From: Kitasatospora kifunensis
GTDB lineage: Bacteria > Actinomycetota > Actinomycetes > Streptomycetales > Streptomycetaceae
Direction: 5' to 3'
DNA: 64,000 bases
Assembly: GCF_014203855.1 (NCBI RefSeq)
Contig: NZ_JACHJV010000001.1
Coordinates: 1,798,001 to 1,862,000, forward strand
A program made the position numbers and the translations under genes. The notes beneath the pieces were generated by a model, which was not told where the DNA came from, made no database searches, and was given only the letters and a program-made list of their open reading frames with translations. Below, in pieces: positions 54,912 through 63,527 of this stretch (its first letter is position 1; every line of letters starts with the position of its first letter).

Positions 54912-55655
54912 TCAGGCCGCGAAGCCGCCGTCCACCGCGATGGCCGCGCCGGTGACGTAGCGACCCGCGTCACCCGCGAGGTAGGCCACGGCCTGGGCGA
55001 TGTCCGACGGTTGCCCGTAGTGGCCCAGGGCCGTGAAGCCCTTCTGCAGCTCGGCGCCCGGCCCCTCGTCCGGGTTCATGTCCGTGTCGATCGGCCCCGG
55101 GTGGATCAGGTTGACGGTGATCCCCCGCGGGCCGAGCTCGCGGGCCAGCGAGGTGGTCAAGCCGGTCAGCGCGGTCTTGCTCATCGCGTACAGCGAACCG
55201 CCGGCGAAGGCGGCCCGCTCGGCCATGCAGCTGCCGATGTTGATGATCCGCCCACCCTCGCCCAGGTGCCGCACCGCCGCCTGGGAGACCAGGAACGGCG
55301 CCCGCACGTTGACGTTCAGCACCCGGTCGACGTCCGCCAGCGACAGTTCCTCGACGGGGCCGATCACGCCGACTCCCGCGTTGTTGACCACCACGTCGAG
55401 CCGCCCGAACTCCGCCACCGCCTGCTCGAGGGCCGCCCGCACCGCCACCGGGTCCGCGCTGTCGGCCTGGACGGCCAGCCCCCGGCGCCCCAGTGCCTTG
55501 ATCCGGTCCACCACCCGCGCCGCCCGCTCGGCGCTGTTCTGGTAGGTCAGCGCCACATCGGCGCCGTCCTCGGCCAACCGGAGCGCCACCGCTTCACCGA
55601 TGCCCCGGCTGCCGCCGGTCACCAGAGCCACCTTGCCGTCAAGCATCGCGATCAT
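54912..55655 (-). CDS. SDR oxidoreductase (FabG-like)
   Basis: 247 residues from ATG 55655 (ATG 55646 is an alternative). TGGSRGIG, NNAG (VVNNAGVG), Ser-Tyr-Lys (NIGSCMAE, LYAMSKTALTG) and the C-terminal YVTGAAIAVDGGFAA are typical of classical NADP-preferring SDRs (SxR... TYQNSAERA after beta-2). It stands alone between two terminators, and its substrate is unknown. Confidence 0.92.
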   Translation of the reverse strand: MIAMLDGKVALVTGGSRGIGEAVALRLAEDGADVALTYQNSAERAARVVDRIKALGRRGLAVQADSADPVAVRAALEQAVAEFGRLDVVVNNAGVGVIGPVEELSLADVDRVLNVNVRAPFLVSQAAVRHLGEGGRIINIGSCMAERAAFAGGSLYAMSKTALTGLTTSLARELGPRGITVNLIHPGPIDTDMNPDEGPGAELQKGFTALGHYGQPSDIAQAVAYLAGDAGRYVTGAAIAVDGGFAA

Positions 55656-55798
55656 GTTCGCTCATCTCTTAGTCGGTATCGCGGACACCTCGATACTCGC
55701 GCTCTGCCGGGCAGCGGTCTGGCGGCATTCGGACCTCGCGTTCCACGCCGAAAGGCACCGCGCGGGACGCACGGTGCCTTTCGGAAGAGGTGATCGGA

Positions 55799-56470
55799 TC
55801 AGGCGCGCACGAGGAGCCAGGCGCCGAGGCCGTTGCAGTTGTTCGCGTTGTAGGTGGTGCTGCGGTAGCCGGGCGGAATGGGCGAGCCGGGGCAGCCCCA
55901 CAGACCGGCGCGGGCCAGCTGGTGGTACCAGGCGCCGATGCCGTTGCAGCCGGCGCGCATGAAGCCCGTGACGACGTATCCGGAGACGATCGGCGAGCCC
56001 GCGCAGGTCCACAGGCCGTTCCTGGCCAACTGGTGGTACCAGGCACCGATGCCGCTACAGCCGGAGGGCAGGTAGTTGGTGATGACGTACCCGGACACGA
56101 TCGGCGAGCCGGCGCAGGTCCAGATCCCGTCGTGCACCGGCTGCTGGTTCCAGGAACCGGCCCCGTTGCAGCCGCTGCGGATGAAGCCGGTCAGGACATA
56201 ACCCGCCGGAATGGGCGTACCGGCACAGGTCCACCCGCCTTTCGCGGGCCGCGCGGCGGCGGACGCGTGGGTGGGCACAGCAGCAGACGCAGCGGATACT
56301 TGCGAGCTAGAGGTGACGGGCGCGGCGGAGGCCGTCCCCACGGCGGCCGTGCCGGTGAGCGCGGCCGCGAGCAGGGCGACCACTCCCACGGCCGCGCCGA
56401 TCCGGCTGCGGACCGCCGCTATCCCCGGAACACTCAGACGACTCAACAGTTGACGGAACGTGCTGTTCAC
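55799..56470 (-). CDS. Secreted protein built of four 37-residue cysteine-containing repeats
   Basis: 223 residues from GTG 56470 with AGGA about ten bases upstream. A signal/anchor segment (GVVALLAAALTGTAAVGTASA, about 29-49) and an Ala/Ser linker lead to four repeats with tryptophans at 80, 117, 154 and 191, exactly 37 apart. Each unit reads roughly WxCxGSPIxxGYxxTxY...xCxGxGxW, with the two cysteines 19 residues apart (82/101, 119/138, 156/175, 193/212). No family is recognised. Likely a disulfide-stabilised extracellular binding module; function unknown. Confidence 0.85.
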   Translation of the reverse strand: MNSTFRQLLSRLSVPGIAAVRSRIGAAVGVVALLAAALTGTAAVGTASAAPVTSSSQVSAASAAVPTHASAAARPAKGGWTCAGTPIPAGYVLTGFIRSGCNGAGSWNQQPVHDGIWTCAGSPIVSGYVITNYLPSGCSGIGAWYHQLARNGLWTCAGSPIVSGYVVTGFMRAGCNGIGAWYHQLARAGLWGCPGSPIPPGYRSTTYNANNCNGLGAWLLVRA

Positions 56471-56730
56471 TTCGCACCAGTCCTATCGACAGGTCCACAG
56501 GGCGCCTCGCGACGTCCGAGAGGCACCGGGCAGTGGAGCAGAAGTGACCCTAGTGGGAGTTGTTATGTCCTGACATCACAGCTTGGACACATAATGAGCT
56601 TGGCCGGAAAGCATTGTGAAGACCCGTCAGCTGTCAGATCGATGCGGTAGGGCCCGCACCACCGCCGCCGCAGACGTCACCGCCCCCTCGCCGCCCCTCA
56701 CCCCCCGCCACCTCGCCCGTTAGGATGACG
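56471..56730. promoter_or_regulatory. Divergent region before the repeat protein and the cobN riboswitch
   Basis: An AT-rich patch near 56560-56605 includes TTATGTCC and GGACACATAA as an imperfect inverted repeat and a TGTCCTGACA palindrome; it may hold the promoters of both genes. No coding sequence is supported. Confidence 0.45.
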
Positions 56731-56744
56731 CCGGACCGGCCCTC

Positions 56745-56878
56745 AGGCCGATTCAGCCAGCGACGGCACAGGGGCCTCAAGGGGCTCCAAGGGGAGGAAA
56801 CCGGTGCGACACCGGTGCGGTCCCGCCACTGTGACCACGAGCCACCACCGGTCGTGGAAGCCAGGAACTCCCGCCGTC
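56745..56878 (+). ncRNA. Cobalamin riboswitch upstream of cobN
   Basis: The conserved core is recognisable: GGAAACCGGTGCGACACCGG (near 56797-56816), GCGGTCCCGCCACTGTGA (B12 box GCCACTG at 56825-56831) and the 3' CCAGGAACTC (56861-56870). The outer ends are estimated. Adenosylcobalamin binding would repress cobN, probably by occluding the ribosome-binding site of the small ORF at 56948 or of cobN itself. Confidence 0.93.
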
Positions 56879-56947
56879 CCGCCATCTCTCCCGGTCTGGG
56901 GCCGGGGGGATCCCCACGGGGCGCGGACCCCGAGGAAGGCCTGCCGT

Positions 56948-57001
56948 ATGCGCACCGTCATGCCCGCACCCGCCAACCACCGCGGGAGGGCCGCCGCGTG
57001 A
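56948..57001 (+). CDS. Possible 17-aa upstream ORF MRTVMPAPANHRGRAAA coupled to cobN
   Basis: ATG 56948 has GAGGAAGG eight bases upstream, a better Shine-Dalgarno than most genes in the window. Its TGA stop (56999-57001) overlaps the cobN GTG (56998-57000). It lies between the riboswitch and cobN, so the riboswitch could control cobN by gating this ORF. Alternatively the purine-rich stretch is just part of the expression platform. Confidence 0.45.
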   Translation: MRTVMPAPANHRGRAAA

Positions 57002-60000
57002 TCCTGCTCCTGTCGACCTCCGACACCGATCTGCTCTCCGCCCGTGCCAGCGACGGCCCGGTCGAATACCGCCTGGGCAACCCGGCCCGGCTCGGCCCGG
57101 CGGACCTGCCGGCGCTGCTGGAGGGCACCGACCTGGTGGTGGTGCGCCTGCTCGGTGGCCGCCGTGCCTGGGAGGAAGGGCTGGACGCGCTGCTGGCCGG
57201 CCCGCGGCCCGTCATCGTGCTCAGCGGTGAGCAGGCGCCGGACGCCCAGCTGATGGAGCTGTCCACCGTGCCGGCCGGCCTTGCCGCCGAGGCGCACGCC
57301 TACCTCGCGCACGGCGGGGCGGCGAACCTGGCGGAGCTGGGCGCGTTCCTCTCCGACACGGTGCTGCTCACCGGTCACGGCTTCGCGGCGCCCGCCTCCG
57401 CCCCGGACTGGGGTCCCCTGACGCGCACGGCCCGCCGCACCGACGGCCCCACGGTTGCCGTCCTCTACTACCGCGCGCACCACATGAGCGGCAACACCGC
57501 CTTCGTGGAGGCCCTGTGCGGCGCGATCGAGGACGCCGGCGGCCAGGCCAAGCCGCTGTACTGCTCCTCGCTGCGCGGCGCGCCCGCCGAGCTGCTGGCC
57601 GAACTCGGCCGGGCCGACGCGATCGTGACCACGGTGCTGGCCGCCGGCGGCACCCGGCCCGCCGACGCCTCGGCGGGCGGCGACGAGGAGGCCTGGGACG
57701 CGGGCGCGCTCGCCGCGCTGGACCGGCCGATCCTCCAGGCGCTCTGCCTGACCTGGTCGCGGGAGGCCTGGGAGAGCAGCGACGACGGCCTCTCGCCGCT
57801 GGACACCGCGACGCAGGTGGCCGTGCCGGAGTTCGACGGGCGGCTGATCACCGTGCCGTTCTCCTTCAAGGAGTTGGACGAGGACGGCCTGACCGTCTAC
57901 GTCGCCGACCCCGAGCGCAGCGCCCGGGTGGCCGGGATCGCGGTGCGCCACGCGCGGCTGCGCCACATCCCGGCCGCCGAGCGGCGGTTGGCGCTGGTGC
58001 TGTCCGCCTACCCGACCAAGCACGCCCGGGTGGGCAACGCGGTGGGCCTGGACACCCCCGCCAGCGGCGCCCGCCTGCTGCGCCGACTGCGCGACGAGGG
58101 CTGGGACCTGGGCGAGGGCTTCCCGGGGATGGAGCCGGTCGAGGGCGAGCACGAGGGCGACGCGCTGATCAAGGCGCTGATCGAGGCCGGCGGCTACGAC
58201 CAGGACTGGCTGACCGAGGACCAGTTGGCCCGCAACCCGGTGCGGATCCCGGCCGCCGACTACCGCCGCTGGTACGCCACGCTGCCCGCGGGCCTGCGCG
58301 CCAAGGTCGAGGAGCACTGGGGCCCGGCGCCCGGCGAGCTCTACGTGGACCGCAGCCAGAACCCGGACGGCGACATCGTGTTGGCGGGTCTGCGGGCCGG
58401 CAACCTGCTGGTGCTGGTGCAGCCGCCGCGCGGCTTCGGCGCCAACCCGGTGGCGATCTACCACGACCCCGACCTGCCGCCCAGCCACCACTACCTGGCC
58501 GCCTACCGCTGGATCGCCGCCGCCCAGGACGACGGTGGCTTCGGCGCCGACGCCGTCGTGCACCTGGGCAAGCACGGCAACCTGGAGTGGCTGCCGGGCA
58601 AGACCGCCGCGCTCTCCGCCGACTGCGGCCCGGACGCGGCGCTCGGCGACCTGCCGCTGATCTACCCGTTCCTGGTCAACGACCCGGGCGAGGGCACCCA
58701 GGCCAAGCGCCGTGCGCACGCCACCCTGGTCGACCACCTGGTGCCGCCGATGGCCCGCGCGGACTCCTACGGCGACATCGCGCGCCTGGAGCAACTCCTG
58801 GACGAGCACGCCAACATCGCCGCGATGGACCCGGCCAAGCTGCCGGCCGTCCGCGCCCAGATCTGGACGCTGATCCAGGCCGCCCGCCTGGACCACGACC
58901 TGGGCCTGGACGAGCGCCCCGAGGACGACGGCTTCGACGACTTCCTGCTCCATGTCGACGGCTGGCTCTGCGAGGTGAAGGACGCTCAGATCCGTGACGG
59001 GCTACACGTGTTGGGCCAGGCCCCGACCGGCGAGGACCGAGTCAACCTGGTGCTCTCCATCCTGAGGGCCCGTCAGATCTGGGGCGGCGTGGCGGCGCTG
59101 CCCGGTCTGCGGGAGGCCCTCGGGCTGGACGAGGCGGCCCTGACGCTGGGCGCCACCGATGCCGCCGAGGCCAAGGCGCGCGAGCTGGTCGAGGCGATGG
59201 AGGCGGCCGACTGGAAGCCGTCGGCCGCCGAGCAGGTGGCCGCGGGACTGCCCGCCGCCGTCGCCGAGGTGCTGACCTTCGCGGCCCACCAGGTGGTTCC
59301 CCGACTCGCGGCCACCACCGATGAGTTGGACGCCGTGATCCACGCCCTCAAGGGTGGCTTCGTGCCGGCCGGACCCTCCGGCTCGCCGCTGCGCGGGCTG
59401 GTCAACGTGCTGCCGACCGGGCGCAACTTCTACTCGGTGGACCCCAAGGCGGTGCCCAGCCGCCTGGCCTGGGAGACCGGGCAGGCACTGGCCGAGTCGC
59501 TGGTCGCCCGCTACCGGGCCGACAACGACGGCGCCTACCCGCCCTCGGTGGGCCTCTCGCTCTGGGGCACCAGCGCGATGCGCACCGCCGGCGACGACAT
59601 CGCCGAGGCCTTCGCGCTGCTGGGCATCCGCCCGGTCTGGGACGACGCCTCGCGCCGGGTCACCGGCCTGGAGCCGATCCCGCTGGCCGAACTCGGCCGC
59701 CCGCGCGTCGATGTGACGCTGCGCATCTCCGGCTTCTTCCGCGACGCCTTCCCGCACGTGGTCGCGCTGCTGGACGACGCGGTGCGGCTGGCGGCGGCGC
59801 AGCAGGAGGCCGACGAGGACAACTTCGTCCGCGCCCACGTGCAGGCCGACCTGGCCGAGCACGGGGACGAACGCCGGGCCACCGTCCGGGTGTTCGGCTC
59901 CCGTCCGGGCACCTACGGGGCCGGTCTGCTGCAGCTGATCGACAGCCGGGACTGGCGTACCGACGCCGACCTCGCCGAGGTCTACACGGTCTGGGGCGGC

Positions 60001-60612
60001 TACGCCTACGGCCGCGACCTGAACGGGCGCCCGGCCCGCGAGGAGATGGAGAGCGCCTACCGGCGGATCACCGTCGCGGCGAAGAACACCGACACCCGCG
60101 AGCACGACATCGCCGACTCGGACGACTACTTCCAGTACCACGGCGGCATGGTGGCCACCGTCCGCGCCTTGACCGGCTCGGCGCCCGCCGCCTACATCGG
60201 CGACTCGACCCGTCCGGAGACGGTCAAGACCCGCACCCTGACCGAGGAGGCGGCGCGCGTCTTCCGGGCCCGGGTGGTCAACCCGCGCTGGCTGGAGGCG
60301 ATGCGGCGGCACGGCTACAAGGGCGCCTTCGAGATGGCCGCCACCGTCGACTACCTGTTCGGCTACGACGCGACCACCGGCGTGGTGGCGGACTGGATGT
60401 ACGAGCGGCTGACCCAGGAGTACGTGCTGGATCCGGTCAACCGCGAATTCCTCACCTCCGCCAACCCCTGGGCTCTGCACGGGATCAGCGAGCGGCTGCT
60501 GGAAGCGGCCGAGCGCGGGCTGTGGGCCGAGCCGGACCCGCAGCTGCTGGCCGAGCTGCAGGCGGCGTTCCTGGAGGCGGAGGGCGACCTGGAGGAGGGC
60601 GGCGAGGCGTAG
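56998..60612 (+). CDS. cobN: Cobaltochelatase subunit CobN
   Basis: 1204 residues from GTG 56998, with GGGAGG seven bases upstream; the open frame before it is riboswitch sequence. Family landmarks include HLGKHGNLEWLPGK, LVNVLPTGRNFYSVDP, SVGLSLWGTSAMRTAGDDIAEA and SDDYFQYHGGMVATVRALTG. CobN is the large subunit that inserts Co2+ into hydrogenobyrinic acid a,c-diamide with the AAA+ subunits CobS/CobT or ChlID-like proteins, which are not in this window. The cobalamin riboswitch gives feedback control. Confidence 0.97.
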   Translation: MILLLSTSDTDLLSARASDGPVEYRLGNPARLGPADLPALLEGTDLVVVRLLGGRRAWEEGLDALLAGPRPVIVLSGEQAPDAQLMELSTVPAGLAAEAHAYLAHGGAANLAELGAFLSDTVLLTGHGFAAPASAPDWGPLTRTARRTDGPTVAVLYYRAHHMSGNTAFVEALCGAIEDAGGQAKPLYCSSLRGAPAELLAELGRADAIVTTVLAAGGTRPADASAGGDEEAWDAGALAALDRPILQALCLTWSREAWESSDDGLSPLDTATQVAVPEFDGRLITVPFSFKELDEDGLTVYVADPERSARVAGIAVRHARLRHIPAAERRLALVLSAYPTKHARVGNAVGLDTPASGARLLRRLRDEGWDLGEGFPGMEPVEGEHEGDALIKALIEAGGYDQDWLTEDQLARNPVRIPAADYRRWYATLPAGLRAKVEEHWGPAPGELYVDRSQNPDGDIVLAGLRAGNLLVLVQPPRGFGANPVAIYHDPDLPPSHHYLAAYRWIAAAQDDGGFGADAVVHLGKHGNLEWLPGKTAALSADCGPDAALGDLPLIYPFLVNDPGEGTQAKRRAHATLVDHLVPPMARADSYGDIARLEQLLDEHANIAAMDPAKLPAVRAQIWTLIQAARLDHDLGLDERPEDDGFDDFLLHVDGWLCEVKDAQIRDGLHVLGQAPTGEDRVNLVLSILRARQIWGGVAALPGLREALGLDEAALTLGATDAAEAKARELVEAMEAADWKPSAAEQVAAGLPAAVAEVLTFAAHQVVPRLAATTDELDAVIHALKGGFVPAGPSGSPLRGLVNVLPTGRNFYSVDPKAVPSRLAWETGQALAESLVARYRADNDGAYPPSVGLSLWGTSAMRTAGDDIAEAFALLGIRPVWDDASRRVTGLEPIPLAELGRPRVDVTLRISGFFRDAFPHVVALLDDAVRLAAAQQEADEDNFVRAHVQADLAEHGDERRATVRVFGSRPGTYGAGLLQLIDSRDWRTDADLAEVYTVWGGYAYGRDLNGRPAREEMESAYRRITVAAKNTDTREHDIADSDDYFQYHGGMVATVRALTGSAPAAYIGDSTRPETVKTRTLTEEAARVFRARVVNPRWLEAMRRHGYKGAFEMAATVDYLFGYDATTGVVADWMYERLTQEYVLDPVNREFLTSANPWALHGISERLLEAAERGLWAEPDPQLLAELQAAFLEAEGDLEEGGEA

Positions 60613-60642
60613 GGCCTGTCCGGGGCAGAAGCTGGGCCCGGC

Positions 60643-60680
60643 GCCGGGTGGCCGACCGAAGGATGCGTCGGCCACCCGGC
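60643..60680. terminator. Bidirectional terminator between cobN and the sigma factor
   Basis: GCCGGGTGGCCGAC (60643-60656) pairs perfectly with GTCGGCCACCCGGC (60667-60680) over a 10-nt loop. Confidence 0.88.
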
Positions 60681-60696
60681 CTCGGGCCGCTCTGCG

Positions 60697-61239
60697 CTAC
60701 GTCACTCCTCGTTCCTCCAACGCGATCCTCAACGAGCGCAGCGCGTAGAAGATCCGCGACTTCACCGTTCCCTCCGGGACGCCCAGGTCGGCCGCCACCT
60801 GGGCGATGCTGCGGCCCTTGAGGTAGCTGGCCACGATGACCTCCCGGTGCGCCTGGCTGAGTGCGCCGAGCGCGTCGGTGATCGCCATCATCCGCAGCGC
60901 CCGGTCGAGTTCGTCCTCGGCGGGGAGCAGCTCCAGCGGGCTCGCGTCGGTCTCCGGCGGGCGGGCGGCGCTGCGCCGGTGGTCGTCGATGACGATCCGC
61001 CGGGCCACCGTGACCAGCCAGGGGCGCACCGAACCCGCCGTGACCTCCAGCCGGTCGGCGTGCCGCCAGGCCCGTACCAGGGTCTCCTGGACCACGTCCT
61101 CCGCGCGCTGGCGGTCGCCGCCGACCAGGTGCAGCACGAAGCCGAAGAGCGGGCCCGCGTGCTCCCGGTAGAGGGCCCGGACCAGTTCCTCGGCCAGGGC
61201 CTGTCCGGCGTCACCGCTGCCCCGGAGTTCATCGGTCAC
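60697..61239 (-). CDS. ECF-type RNA polymerase sigma factor
   Basis: 180 residues. GTG 61239 is preferred, with AGGA seven bases upstream, over a GTG eight codons earlier. Region 2 (LYREHAGPLFGFVLHL, AEDVVQETLVRAWRHADR, PWLVTVARRIVIDDHR) and region 4 (HREVIVASYLKGRSIAQVAADLGVPEGTVKSRIFYALRSLR) are complete. No anti-sigma gene is adjacent; the upstream lipoprotein gene on the same strand is 75 bp away. Its regulon is unknown. Confidence 0.93.
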   Translation of the reverse strand: MTDELRGSGDAGQALAEELVRALYREHAGPLFGFVLHLVGGDRQRAEDVVQETLVRAWRHADRLEVTAGSVRPWLVTVARRIVIDDHRRSAARPPETDASPLELLPAEDELDRALRMMAITDALGALSQAHREVIVASYLKGRSIAQVAADLGVPEGTVKSRIFYALRSLRIALEERGVT

Positions 61240-61314
61240 AAGGCCATCCTGGCGCACCCGCACCTTGGGGTCGAGTGGTCGAGCAGTCGCGTTCAGTGCT
61301 CAACTCGCCGACTC

Positions 61315-61926
61315 TCAGTAGCCGTTGCCGGTGTTGTTGGTGACACCGTTGGACGGCGTGTTGGGCGCGTTCGCGTTGGTGGGGGTGGCGGGCTTGACCT
61401 CGATACCGGTCGGGGTCACCGCCCACCAGGTCCCGCCGACGCCCTCGCCCTTGGCCTCGCCGGGCTTGGTGTCCGACAGGTAGCGGTAGAGCGGCGCACC
61501 GTTCAAGGTCAGCTGCCTGGCGCCGCCCGCGCCGGTGACCGTACCGATCAGCGAGGCGCTGACGCCGTCGCCGGTCAGCCGGCTCGGCGCGACGGCGCCC
61601 GGCCACTGGGCGGCGCAGGAGCCGGTGCAGGTGACCGTCGAGGGGTGCGTGCCGTCGTGGGCGAAGCGGTAGAGGGTGAAGCCGTTGCTGTCGGTGACGA
61701 TCTGGCCGAGCCCGCTGACCGTGGTCACCTTGACCGCGGCGCCTGCGGGCATGCCCGGTGGCGGGGTGGCCGGCGCGGTGGCGGCCGGCGCCTGGACGGT
61801 GCCGGTGGCCGAGGTGCCGGGCGAGGCAGTGCCGGTGGAGGCAACGGTCGAACCGCAGGCGGTGGCGAAGGCGAGGACGGCGACGCCGACGGCGGTCAGC
61901 GCCCCGACGCGGCGAAGGTTCGGCAT
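61315..61926 (-). CDS. Lipoprotein with PF03640-type secreted repeats
   Basis: 203 residues from ATG 61926 with AGGAGGG upstream. A lipobox (LAFATAC, Cys about residue 24) is followed by a Thr/Ala/Pro-rich linker and two copies of the domain with GFTLYRFAHDGTHPSTVTCTGSCAAQWP and APLYRYLSDTKPGEAKGEGVGGTWWAV. The family is exported in many bacteria and has no firm function; cysteines in CTGSC may be redox active. The C-terminus is Asn/Thr-rich. Probable operon with the sigma factor gene. Confidence 0.9.
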   Translation of the reverse strand: MPNLRRVGALTAVGVAVLAFATACGSTVASTGTASPGTSATGTVQAPAATAPATPPPGMPAGAAVKVTTVSGLGQIVTDSNGFTLYRFAHDGTHPSTVTCTGSCAAQWPGAVAPSRLTGDGVSASLIGTVTGAGGARQLTLNGAPLYRYLSDTKPGEAKGEGVGGTWWAVTPTGIEVKPATPTNANAPNTPSNGVTNNTGNGY

Positions 61927-62042
61927 GGCGGCCCTCCTGGGCGCTGGGCGGTCGCGCGGGGCGACCGGGCAGCCGCTCCACCCGGGGGTACGCAACCCAC
62001 GTCACCGCCGTTCAACGCGCCAATAGCTGCCAATAGCTGAGG

Positions 62043-62588
62043 TCAGCCGGACATCTCGCCGTCCCCCAGCGCGAGCAGCACGGCACGCAGCGTCCCCGCC
62101 AGCGCGGCCCGTTCGCCGTCGTCGAGGGCGGCCAGCAGCCGTTGCTCGGTGGCCAGGTGGTCGGGCAGCGCCTGGTCCACCAGTTCCCGCCCCGCCTCGG
62201 TGAGCGCGACGTGCACCACCCGTCCGTCCGTGGTGCTGGGCCGCCGGCTGACCAGGCCGCGCTCCTCCAGCCGTTCCAGGCGCTGGCTGATCGCGCCGGA
62301 GGTGACCATCGCCGAGCGCATCAGCTCGGCCGGGGTCAGCAGGTGCGGCGGATCGCTGCGGCGCAGGGTGGCCAGCACGTCGAAGGCGGCGACATCCAGT
62401 CCGTGCGCGGCGAAGGTGCGGCGCTGTTCGCCGTCGACCAGGCGGGCCAGGCGCTTGAGCCGACCCAGCACGGCCATCGGCGAGACGTCGAGATCGGGTC
62501 GCTGCGCGGCCCACTGGCCGAGGATCCGGTCCACCTGGTCGCGGGGCGGGGCCGTCGGGTCACCGTGCGGGGCGGGGGTGTCTGTCAT
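62043..62588 (-). CDS. MarR-family regulator
   Basis: 181 residues from ATG 62588. Winged-helix region: LDVAAFDVLATLRRSDPPHLLTPAELMRSAMVTSGAISQRLERLEERGLVSRRPSTTDGRVVHVALTEAG, the hallmark of MarR proteins. It is divergent from an EamA transporter gene, with two CTTAG(n2)CTAAG-type operators in the 45-bp gap, so it very likely represses both genes and is relieved by a phenolic or other small ligand. Confidence 0.95.
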   Translation of the reverse strand: MTDTPAPHGDPTAPPRDQVDRILGQWAAQRPDLDVSPMAVLGRLKRLARLVDGEQRRTFAAHGLDVAAFDVLATLRRSDPPHLLTPAELMRSAMVTSGAISQRLERLEERGLVSRRPSTTDGRVVHVALTEAGRELVDQALPDHLATEQRLLAALDDGERAALAGTLRAVLLALGDGEMSG

Positions 62589-62608
62589 GAGATCAGGCTA
62601 GCAATTCT

Positions 62609-62641
62609 CTTAGCGCTGAGATACTTTATCTTAGTGCTAAG
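62609..62641. promoter_or_regulatory. Paired MarR operators overlapping the EamA start
   Basis: CTTAGCGCTGAG (62609-62620) and CTTAGTGCTAAG (62630-62641) are two palindromic sites whose centres are 21 bp apart, i.e. two helical turns. Together they also form a larger inverted repeat. TACTTT (62622-62627) between them is a -10 candidate six bases before GTG 62634. Confidence 0.85.
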
Positions 62642-63527
62642 GAATCGAGCAGGCGTCATCCTGCTGACCGCGCTCGCCCCCGCCCTGTGGGGGACCACCT
62701 ACTACGTGACCACCCAGTTCCTGCCGCCCGACCGCCCGCTGCTCGCCGGGGTGGCCCGCGCGCTGCCCGCCGGGCTGCTGCTGCTCGCGGTCACCCGCCG
62801 TCTCCCCCAGGGCAGTTGGTGGTGGCGCTCACTCGTGCTCGGGACGCTCAACATCGGCGCCTCCTTCGCGTTGCTCTTCGTCGCCGCCTACCGGCTGCCC
62901 GGCGGCGTGGCCGCCACCATCGGCGCCCTGCAGCCCCTGCTGGTCGCCGCGCTCTCCAGCGGCCTGCTCGGCGAGCGGCTGTCGACCAGGACGGTGCTGA
63001 CCGGACTCGCAGGCGTGGCCGGGGTGAGCCTGCTGGTGCTGCGCGCCAACGCACAGCTGGACGCACTGGGCCTACTGGCCGCCCTCGGCAACACGGTGGC
63101 GATGGCCACCGGCGTGGTGCTGAGCAAGCGCTGGCCCTCACCCGCCCCGCTGGCCAGCACCGGATGGCAACTGATCGCGGGCGGGCTGGTCCTGCTGCCG
63201 GTCACCCTGCTGACCGAGGGCCTGCCATCGGACGGACTGACCGGCCGCAACCTGCTCGGCTACGGCTATCTGACGCTGGTGGGCGCCGCGTTGACCTATG
63301 CGCTCTGGTTCCGCGGCATCCGCAGGCTCGCGCCGACGCAAGTGGCCTTCCTCATCCTGCTCTCCCCGCTGGTCGCCACCCTGGTGGGCTGGCTGGCCCT
63401 CGGCCAGAGCCTGACTCCCGCTCAACTCCTGGGCGCACTGGTGATCGTGGCCGCCCTGGTCCTCGCACAGCTCCGCCCCCGGCGGAAGAACAGCAAGCAG
63501 AAGAAGGAGCAACTCGCATGCGTATAA
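62634..63527 (+). CDS. EamA-family transporter
   Basis: 297 residues from GTG 62634, apparently the first nucleotides of the mRNA (leaderless), since there is no ribosome-binding site but a -10 candidate six bases before it. Ten hydrophobic helices in two EamA repeats start at VILLTALAPALWGTTYYVT; the C-tail is basic (RPRRKNSKQKK). Under MarR control, it probably exports a toxic compound or metabolite. It overlaps the next gene by ten bases. Confidence 0.92.
   Translation: MLRNRAGVILLTALAPALWGTTYYVTTQFLPPDRPLLAGVARALPAGLLLLAVTRRLPQGSWWWRSLVLGTLNIGASFALLFVAAYRLPGGVAATIGALQPLLVAALSSGLLGERLSTRTVLTGLAGVAGVSLLVLRANAQLDALGLLAALGNTVAMATGVVLSKRWPSPAPLASTGWQLIAGGLVLLPVTLLTEGLPSDGLTGRNLLGYGYLTLVGAALTYALWFRGIRRLAPTQVAFLILLSPLVATLVGWLALGQSLTPAQLLGALVIVAALVLAQLRPRRKNSKQKKEQLACV

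Noticed and set aside
56725..56997. N-terminal extension of CobN
   Set aside because: The extension would translate the cobalamin riboswitch; GTG 56998 has a good ribosome-binding site and fits CobN length.
56743..58953. A 736-codon minus-strand open frame over cobN
   Set aside because: Antisense shadow of cobN; no recognisable domain and it crosses the riboswitch.
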